Assembly (NCBI GenBank): GCA_018268785.1
Contig: JAFDVY010000012.1
Span: 1-51,100, forward strand
Direction: 5' to 3'
DNA: 51,100 nucleotides
DNA from: Acidobacteriota bacterium
GTDB lineage: Bacteria; Acidobacteriota; Terriglobia; Acidiferrales; UBA7541
Positions 45,157 through 51,100 of the stretch are shown in pieces. Numbering within the stretch: position 1 is the stretch's first letter; the number at the start of each line of letters is the position of its first letter. The position numbers and the translations under genes were made by a program. A model generated the notes under the pieces. It had not been told where the DNA came from, ran no database searches, and was given only the letters and a program-made list of their open reading frames with translations.

Positions 45157-46932
45157 CTAGAATCCGCCTCCGCCCCCGCCCCCGAATCCGCCGCCCGAAA
45201 ACCCGCCTCCGCCCCCGCTCCCGAAGCCCGAGCCTCCCGAACTGCGCGGCGCGGAAGTCATCACGCTGCCGGCAACGGAAGACATCGAATTCAGATTATT
45301 CACAAACAGGTACGGATAGAAACCCGGCCCGTAACTTCCCTGATACCACGATGGTGGCTGCGTGTAGATATTCTGAAAGGCTTTGCTCCAGTTTTTCTCA
45401 ACTCCCAGCGCCATGGCGTACGGCAGAAATTTCTCGAACATTTCCGGAGTCTTCACCATTCTGTTGAAACGATCCGACTCCACGTGCGCAAGAAAATCTT
45501 CAAATCCGAGCACGCCTTCCAGCGTCTGCGCGCCCGAGATTGTCCGCGCCGGCATGAACCAGCCGAAAATGCAGATAATTGCGGCGGTCAAGACTCCTGC
45601 AAGAATGAAAGGAGCGGGAGCCATTCCCAACATCGCCGCCACGGGCATTGCGCCCCAAATGCTCAAGAACCCGACTACGATTCCTGCGGCGATGTACGCC
45701 GTCCGCACGCTGTCCGGCCTCCGGCGGTAATATCCATGCTCCACCAGCGCATCGAAAACACAATTCTTGATGCGCGGAACATTGCGATAGAACTGATTGT
45801 GCAGATTGGACAGTGGAATCGCTTCTCCGGCCGAAGCTCCTTCGGAAAAAATCCCCATCATCAATTCGCGTTCATGCGGCTTCAGAGGGCTCCATTCGGC
45901 ATAAGGTTTTTTCAGGTGAAAGACGTAGTCCTTTTCATGCACTAGCCCCATCATGCTGCTCTTGTCTTTTTCTTCGATCGAAAGATACCCGCGAACCGCC
46001 AAATCCACGATTGCCGCTGTGATGTCGCGCATATCCACCGAGTTGTCGATCAAGGTTCCAACTTCGCTTGGCGACAAACCGTCGGGGGGATCGTACCGCG
46101 CTGCAATTGGCCGGAGTCGCGGATCGCGGCCTTTGGTCCACCACAGCCAGAACATGATGCAGAATGTCCCCATCGGCAAGAGCAACGGCCAGTTGCTGCG
46201 CAAGAACTGAATTGTCCGGTCGGCGGCTGTTGGCTCATGCACAAGCCCTTTGTCAAACGCGACCGCAACGGTTAATCCTTCGTGATAACCAAGCGGCGCC
46301 GTCGTATGCACCGTCACCCCATTGCCTACAATCTCCGCTTCCGCCTGTTTTCCAGTCGAGCGATATGCGCCAGTAAAGACATTTGTGCGAATCCCAGTCG
46401 CGCCCACTGGCAGTGTGATGGTTGCGCCAGCCGCTGCGATTGGAACGTCCCATTCGTCGCCGGTGACGTTCCAATAGAATTCGTCGTGATCGTCAAAAAA
46501 TCGCAGGGCATCCGAGACCGTATACTCGATGACGATAGTCTTCGTCGTATCTTCCGCGCCCGGAAAATAGATTTTCAATTTGCGATAGTGCCGCTCGCGG
46601 CTCGATTCGTATTTCAGCGAGGCGCCGTCTTCCGTGATGCTTTTTACTTTCAGGAACAACGAATAGTTGATCCCCTGCGGCGTGTTGTATTCAACAGGAA
46701 TCTCACGATATACCCCATTCCAGTGGCCAATAAACCGGAATGTGATGCTTTCCGTCACATCCACGGTTCCATCCTGCAGAACCGTCACTTGCGAATCGAA
46801 TTTCTCGATGCGCAATTCGCGCGCCAACGCCGTGACCGGCCGAAAAAATAAAATTGCAAACAGGAAAAACAGGCGGGAAAAGCGAATTCCTGAAATTCCT
46901 GGAATCCGCAGCATTGCGCGCAGGCTTTTCAT
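45157..46932 (-). CDS. DUF2207 membrane protein with Gly-rich C-terminus
   Basis: 591 residues. A signal or anchor segment (about 17-38) precedes the extracytoplasmic DUF2207 domain (about 40-225; LRIEKFDSQVTVLQDGTVDVTESITF, GVYREIPVEY). A membrane segment near 250-270 follows, then a cytoplasmic part with PIAARYDPPDGLSPSEVG, two more membrane segments near 417-465, and a final tail of SGGSGFGSGGGGGFSGGGF type. Length and order match the family. It begins 14 bases after lemA, the usual partner. Function is unknown, probably in the cell envelope. Confidence 0.92.
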   Translation of the reverse strand: MKSLRAMLRIPGISGIRFSRLFFLFAILFFRPVTALARELRIEKFDSQVTVLQDGTVDVTESITFRFIGHWNGVYREIPVEYNTPQGINYSLFLKVKSITEDGASLKYESSRERHYRKLKIYFPGAEDTTKTIVIEYTVSDALRFFDDHDEFYWNVTGDEWDVPIAAAGATITLPVGATGIRTNVFTGAYRSTGKQAEAEIVGNGVTVHTTAPLGYHEGLTVAVAFDKGLVHEPTAADRTIQFLRSNWPLLLPMGTFCIMFWLWWTKGRDPRLRPIAARYDPPDGLSPSEVGTLIDNSVDMRDITAAIVDLAVRGYLSIEEKDKSSMMGLVHEKDYVFHLKKPYAEWSPLKPHERELMMGIFSEGASAGEAIPLSNLHNQFYRNVPRIKNCVFDALVEHGYYRRRPDSVRTAYIAAGIVVGFLSIWGAMPVAAMLGMAPAPFILAGVLTAAIICIFGWFMPARTISGAQTLEGVLGFEDFLAHVESDRFNRMVKTPEMFEKFLPYAMALGVEKNWSKAFQNIYTQPPSWYQGSYGPGFYPYLFVNNLNSMSSVAGSVMTSAPRSSGGSGFGSGGGGGFSGGGFGGGGGGGF

Positions 46933-46946
46933 TCGTGAGAGATTTT

Positions 46947-47522
46947 TCAGGCTGTCGGCGCTGCTGGAGTGTTGAAGCTGACTTTCGGCGCCTCGCGCTC
47001 CGCACTCGCTGTAACTTCAAAAAATTCCCGCGTCTTGAAGCCCAACATTCCCGCAAAAATATTCGTCGGGAATTGCTGGATCTTCGTATTCAAATCGCGC
47101 ACCACCGCGTTGTAATACCGCCGCGCGTTTTGCACGGTGTCTTCAATCTGGCTCAGCGAATTCTGCAGGGAAGTAAAACTCTCGATCGCGCGAAGCTGAG
47201 GGTAAGCCTCAGACAGTGCGAACAAACTCTTCAGCGTTCCAGACAGCATATTTTCAGCCGCGGCCTTGTCGCCCGGCGATGTCGCAGACATCGCTCGGTT
47301 CCGCGCGTTGATCACCGCTTCTAACGTGTCTTTTTCATGCCCGGCGTAGCCCTTGACCGTTTCCACCAGATTCGGAATCAGGTCGTACCGCCGTTTCAGT
47401 TGCACATCGATGTCGGACCACGCGTTGTCCGTTTGTACTTTCAGGCGAACCAAGCCGTTGTACATCCCGATCGCCGCAATCACGACCAGCACGATTAGCC
47501 CAAGAACCACCCAACCGATCAT
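46947..47522 (-). CDS. lemA: LemA family protein
   Basis: 191 residues; GAGGT before the ATG. One N-terminal membrane segment (about 3-21) is followed by YNGLVRLKVQTDNAWSDIDVQLKRRYDLIPNLV, the diagnostic LemA sequence, and a helical bundle ending with FPTNIFAGMLGFKTREFFE. The N-terminus would be outside or in the membrane with the helices on one face. LemA and DUF2207 genes commonly pair, as here; their role is not established. Confidence 0.95.
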   Translation of the reverse strand: MIGWVVLGLIVLVVIAAIGMYNGLVRLKVQTDNAWSDIDVQLKRRYDLIPNLVETVKGYAGHEKDTLEAVINARNRAMSATSPGDKAAAENMLSGTLKSLFALSEAYPQLRAIESFTSLQNSLSQIEDTVQNARRYYNAVVRDLNTKIQQFPTNIFAGMLGFKTREFFEVTASAEREAPKVSFNTPAAPTA

Positions 47523-47625
47523 AGTGACCTCACGCGAAACGTCTGCTGTACCGAATGACTTGAATATACTTGGGGAATTCGGACGTGTAAAGCGGCCCGG
47601 TCACGCTTGTTTTGAAATGCGCGCT

Positions 47626-49203
47626 CTATTTTTTCTGCGGCCCCCTCAGCTTTTCAGCCAGAGCAAATTCCTTTTGTGCCTCCACCGCGTGTCCGGATTT
47701 TTGCAGTGCCAGGCCAAGATTCCCATGCAGGTCTGCGTCTCCCGGTGCAAGGGCAATCGCCTTTTGCAGCGCCACCGCGGCTTCGTCAAAGCGCTTGGCA
47801 AGGAGCAAAGTTCCAGCCAGATTTGCCTGGGCTTTCAGGTTCTGCGGATTCGTCGTCAGCACCTGCTGGAACTCTGCAATGGCTTCATCGAAATGCTGCT
47901 GCCGTTCGAGCAAGATGGCGCGATTTACCTTGGCGTCCGTAAATCCCGGCCGCAGCGCCAGCGCCTTGTCCGTTTCTGAGAGGGCATCGGCAACCTTCGA
48001 TTGCGCCGCCAGCAAAAGCCCAAAAGCGTTGTGCAACTCCGCTGAATTCGGATGAGCCGCCAGCCCCTTCTGCACGAGCGCAATCCCCTCCGGATACTTG
48101 TTCAGGTTGATTTGCACCGAAGCCAGCGCCGCCATCGCCTCCGGAAAATCCGGTTTGGCGGCAAGCGCCTTTTCCAGGAGCGGCTGCGCGGCTTTCGCCT
48201 GGTTTCGATCAATCAGCTGCTTAGCCTGCACCAGAAGCAACAGCGGATCGTTTGGCTTGGTTGAGTTCAATCCCTGAAGGTATGGCGCAGCCTCGTCGCT
48301 TCGATCCATCTCCACCAGCAAATTCGCAATCGCAAGTTTCGTATCCAGATCCTCCGGAGCGAGCTCGTTTGCCTTCTTAAGCGCAGCAAGTGCATCGGTT
48401 ATTCGTCCTTCACGCCGGTACACTTCTCCAAGCCCGTATAACGCTGCAGGACTATCTTTTCTGAGCCGCAAACTCGTCTCATATGCCTGCTGCGCTTCAG
48501 GAAATTCTTCTTTTGCGGCAAGCGCGCTTCCCAGAGCGAGTTGCAAATCGGCATCTCGCGGATCCGCGCTCGCGCCCTGCTGAAGCACTTCAATAGCCTC
48601 GTCCAGTTGGCCCTTTCTCTGCAGCGCGCTTCCCAAATCCTGGCTGGCTGCGGCCAGCCTTGGCGCTAATCCGTGCGCCTTCTTATAGGACGCAATCGCG
48701 TCATCCAGCTTTCCCTGCGCCTCCAGCAGCACTCCGTTTGTCACAAGGCAATCCGTATTTTCCGGAGCGCGCGTCAGGCAGTCCTTGATCCGGACTGCGG
48801 CATCGTCCACGCGGTTCTGTTGGTAATGGACAAGAGCCAGATTGTTCAAAGCTACGAGAAGAACCATGCTCGCCCTGCCAATTCGCACGGGCCCGTCGGG
48901 TGCGGGCGGAGCTTCCATTAGCGCGATAGCTTGCTCGTACGCCTTGTCTGCGCCGTCCAGGTCCCCTTTGTCGGCGAGAGCCAATCCCAGGTTGAAGTAC
49001 GCCAGCGAATTCTTGGGCCAGTCCGCCACGGAAAGCCGAAGTGCGGTGATTGCACCATCCAGATCTCCCGCGGAATAAAGCCTGACGCCCTCATCCATCT
49101 TGCGGCTGGATTCCGCCATGCTGCCTTGTTGCCCCAGTCCAGGGCCGGCACTGGCCAGGCAAAGAATCGCAACGCAAACCGCGCCTCCGAATGTGTTTTT
49201 CAT
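47626..49203 (-). CDS. Exported TPR-repeat protein
   Basis: 525 residues from ATG 49203. A signal peptide (about 1-25, ending GLGQQ) is followed by roughly twelve to fourteen tetratricopeptide repeats that fill the protein, for example AYFNLGLALADKGDLDGADKAYEQAI and AIASYKKAHGLAPRLAAASQDLGSAL. No catalytic domain is present, so it should be a periplasmic scaffold. No ribosome site is visible before the ATG. It is divergent from the comM-like gene. Confidence 0.9.
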   Translation of the reverse strand: MKNTFGGAVCVAILCLASAGPGLGQQGSMAESSRKMDEGVRLYSAGDLDGAITALRLSVADWPKNSLAYFNLGLALADKGDLDGADKAYEQAIALMEAPPAPDGPVRIGRASMVLLVALNNLALVHYQQNRVDDAAVRIKDCLTRAPENTDCLVTNGVLLEAQGKLDDAIASYKKAHGLAPRLAAASQDLGSALQRKGQLDEAIEVLQQGASADPRDADLQLALGSALAAKEEFPEAQQAYETSLRLRKDSPAALYGLGEVYRREGRITDALAALKKANELAPEDLDTKLAIANLLVEMDRSDEAAPYLQGLNSTKPNDPLLLLVQAKQLIDRNQAKAAQPLLEKALAAKPDFPEAMAALASVQINLNKYPEGIALVQKGLAAHPNSAELHNAFGLLLAAQSKVADALSETDKALALRPGFTDAKVNRAILLERQQHFDEAIAEFQQVLTTNPQNLKAQANLAGTLLLAKRFDEAAVALQKAIALAPGDADLHGNLGLALQKSGHAVEAQKEFALAEKLRGPQKK

Positions 49204-49216
49204 GGTCGCGATCAAT

Positions 49217-49312
49217 TTATCAATTCATGCGCCTTTTCACCAGGTGTTAGTAAGGCACTTTATCCACTTTTAAGTTATCCATTGGTATAAGTCATGTTTT
49301 GATTTATCCTTG
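49217..49312. repeat. Cluster of DnaA-box-like TTATCC sequences
   Basis: TTATCCACT (49260-49268), TTATCCATT (49275-49283) and TTATCCTTG (49304-49312) lie on the + strand, and TTATCAATT (49217-49225) sits further left. The first matches the TTATNCACA box at eight of nine positions, the others less well. The AT-rich 137-bp region separates two divergent genes, so promoter elements could also account for it. No gene in the window encodes DnaA. Confidence 0.35.
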
Positions 49313-49340
49313 CGCCGCGTCCAAGGCCGCCCACTCGCCC

Positions 49341-50882
49341 ATGCTCTTCAAAACCCTAAGCGCCGCCGTCTATGGAATCGACGCCTACCTCGTCGAAGTG
49401 GAAGTCGACGTCGGCTCCGCACGGATGAACGACTTCAACGTCGTCGGCCTCCCCGACAACGCCGTCAAAGAAAGCCGCGAACGTATCAAATCGGCCCTGC
49501 GAAACTGCGGGTTCGAGTTTCCCTACGGCCAAGGTGTGACTGTAAACCTTGCCCCCGCCGACGTAAAAAAAGAAGGTTCCGCGTTCGATCTCCCGATGGC
49601 CCTCGGCCTCGCCGGCTGCATGGGGCAATTCTTCGGCAAGCCGGTAAACAAAATGATGTTTCTCGGCGAACTTTCGCTCGACGGCAGCGTCCGTCCCGTG
49701 CGCGGCGCGCTGTCCGCCGCCCTCGCCGCAAAAGACAGCGGTCTGCAAGCGCTTGCCGTCCCGGAAGCTAACGCCCGCGAAGCCGCCGTTGTGGACGGCA
49801 TTGACATCTATGCCGTGAAGTCTCTCCCGCAAACAGTCGATCTCGTCAACGCGCCCGAATCTTTCGCGCCAACCAAAGTTGACGCGAAGCTCATGCTCAG
49901 CGAAGCCGCGCAATATTACGTTGACCTGCGCGAAGTTCACGGCCAGCAATCCGCCAAGCGCGCCCTCGAAGTCGCTTGTGCCGGCGGCCACAACATTCTT
50001 TTCATCGGCCCGCCCGGTGCCGGCAAAACCATGCTCGCCAAGCGCATCCCCACAATCCTTCCGCCGATGACGCTCGAAGAAGCCATCGAAACCACGCGCA
50101 TCCACTCTGTTGCAGGCACGCTCGAAGATGCACGCGGCCTCGTCGGCACGCGGCCTTATCGTTCGCCGCATCACACCATCAGCGATGCCGGCCTGATCGG
50201 CGGCGGCGCCGTTCCGCGCCCCGGCGAAGTGTCTCTCGGCCACAACGGCGTCCTTTTTCTCGACGAGCTTCCCGAATTTCAGCGCAATGTTCTCGAAGTC
50301 ATGCGCCAGCCGCTCGAAGATGGCTCCGTCACCATCTCCCGCGCCGCCACCAGCATCACGTTTCCTTCGCGCTTCATGCTCGCCGCCGCGATGAACCCCT
50401 GTCCCTGCGGCTACTTCGGCGATCCCACGCGCGAATGTCACTGCACTCCGCCCATGATCCAGCGTTACGTCTCAAAAATTTCCGGCCCGCTTCTTGACCG
50501 CATTGATATCCACATCGAAGTTCCCGCAGTGAAATACAAAGAGCTCCGTGCGCCATCGTCTAGCGAAGATTCCGCCAGCGTCCGCGCCCGCGTCATCGCG
50601 GCGCGCAATCGCCAGTCGGAGCGTTTTGCAGGAGAAAGGAAAACCTACGCCAATGCGCAAATGCCTCCGCGGCTCATACGCAAACATTGCGCCATCAACG
50701 CCGACGGCGAAAAACTCCTCGAAAATGCCATCACGTGCCTCGGCCTCTCCGCCCGCGCCCACGACCGCATCCTCAAAGTCGCCCGCACCATCGCCGACCT
50801 CGACGCCTCCGCCTCCATAGAACCAAAACACCTCAGCGAAGCCATCCAGTACCGCACCCTAGACCGCTCCTACTGGCCTTGA
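49341..50882 (+). CDS. comM: YifB/ComM-type Mg-chelatase-like AAA+ ATPase
   Basis: 513 residues from ATG 49341; the frame extends to 49299 but homologues begin near [18 protein letters not shown]. The N-terminal Lon-protease-S5-like domain (about 1-185) is followed by the AAA+ domain, with Walker A GPPGAGKT at 223-230, Walker [11 protein letters not shown], and the [11 protein letters not shown]ys-rich loop. A C-terminal Mg-chelatase domain follows ([17 protein letters not shown]). ComM is a hexameric helicase that promotes branch migration during natural transformation. Context gives no other competence gene. Confidence 0.95.
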   Translation: MLFKTLSAAVYGIDAYLVEVEVDVGSARMNDFNVVGLPDNAVKESRERIKSALRNCGFEFPYGQGVTVNLAPADVKKEGSAFDLPMALGLAGCMGQFFGKPVNKMMFLGELSLDGSVRPVRGALSAALAAKDSGLQALAVPEANAREAAVVDGIDIYAVKSLPQTVDLVNAPESFAPTKVDAKLMLSEAAQYYVDLREVHGQQSAKRALEVACAGGHNILFIGPPGAGKTMLAKRIPTILPPMTLEEAIETTRIHSVAGTLEDARGLVGTRPYRSPHHTISDAGLIGGGAVPRPGEVSLGHNGVLFLDELPEFQRNVLEVMRQPLEDGSVTISRAATSITFPSRFMLAAAMNPCPCGYFGDPTRECHCTPPMIQRYVSKISGPLLDRIDIHIEVPAVKYKELRAPSSSEDSASVRARVIAARNRQSERFAGERKTYANAQMPPRLIRKHCAINADGEKLLENAITCLGLSARAHDRILKVARTIADLDASASIEPKHLSEAIQYRTLDRSYWP

Positions 50883-51050
50883 TCCCTGTGGCGCAGGCGC
50901 TCGAGGCCTGCGGCAAGCAGGCTTCGGTCCTCCACAACTCTGACAAGCAAACGGTGGCAAACCACTACACGGGAGTTTTGTGTCTTGACACCGCTTTCGC
51001 TCCTGTCGAGCGGGACCCGCTCTCACTTCTGCTCTTTGATGGGAGGTGTA
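50883..51050. other. Intergenic region with two inverted repeats before the right-edge gene
   Basis: The 168-bp gap holds GTGTC-TT-GACAC (50980-50991), which contains a TTGACA that could be a -35 element, and the palindrome GAGCGGG-A-CCCGCTC (51008-51022). No convincing -10 follows at 16-18 bases. GGGAGGTG precedes the next ATG. These are likely regulatory or structural elements of the next gene, but nothing decides which. Confidence 0.35.
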
Positions 51051-51100
51051 ATGAACCCCTCAGATTTGGACATTGGGGGCCTCGGAAAGTTGTATAGCTT
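51051..51100 (+). CDS. Start of an unidentified gene (5' partial)
   Basis: An ATG with a perfect GGGAGG 4 bases upstream opens a frame to the window edge, giving the 16 residues MNPSDLDIGGLGKLYS. Too little is visible to name a family. The strong ribosome site makes it a real start in my judgement. Confidence 0.55.
   Translation, partial: MNPSDLDIGGLGKLYS

Overview
The window looks like a piece of a chromosome from a soil-type bacterium, most probably an Acidobacteriota (inference). The support is moderately high GC with heavy use of GCG/GCC codons, an exported tricorn-like S41 peptidase next to an M16 pair and an M28 peptidase, an HTH-transmembrane-propeller regulator, many small zinc-ribbon membrane proteins, and strong AGGAGG-type ribosome sites mixed with TTG/GTG starts. 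No rRNA, tRNA, CRISPR array, insertion sequence or phage gene was seen. Nearly every base belongs to a gene or a short intergenic region.

Layout. 1-5.5 kb: the 3' end of an unrecognised gene, then a tight minus-strand operon of five small proteins (3868 down to 319). Four carry CxxC zinc knuckles and four have predicted membrane segments. It is divergent from a membrane-tethered HTH regulator (4081-5502), and three 7-bp repeats at exact 10-bp spacing lie between them. 5.5-16.4 kb: a serine hydrolase with a membrane tail; an S10 carboxypeptidase-CstA-YbdD operon joined by stop/start overlaps; a DUF1326 protein; a methyltransferase; a saccharopine-dehydrogenase-like protein; and a YCII/ECF42 sigma-factor pair. 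16.4-24 kb: moaA behind a probable molybdenum-cofactor riboswitch with an intrinsic terminator, then nadA, DUF2203, a DUF255 thioredoxin-fold protein, a lipoprotein, a DinB-like protein and a membrane metallophosphoesterase with an internal Tat-like motif. 24.5-29 kb: gluconokinase, thiC, a response-regulator diguanylate cyclase, a zinc-ribbon membrane protein, a Rieske ferredoxin and an EVE protein.

29-40 kb is an exported-hydrolase district: a cyclase-family lipoprotein, a catalytic/non-catalytic M16 pair, a tricorn-like peptidase and a tandem-duplicated M28 peptidase, with mutM inside and dtd and a GNAT gene after. Together these would degrade peptides in the periplasm; the S10-CstA operon in the left half could serve the same peptide-scavenging lifestyle (inference). 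41-45 kb: a MarR regulator translationally joined to two different CLC chloride-transport proteins with CBS-like tails. 45-51 kb: LemA and a DUF2207 protein, a TPR protein, a ComM/YifB AAA+ ATPase, and the first 16 codons of a further gene.

Most interesting: the zinc-ribbon operon with its divergent regulator and phased repeats; the Moco riboswitch; the S10-CstA coupling; the possibly leaderless MarR operator/promoter in front of two CLC genes; and an apparent change of GC skew from G-rich to C-rich on the + strand near the middle, which could mark a replication-terminus region.
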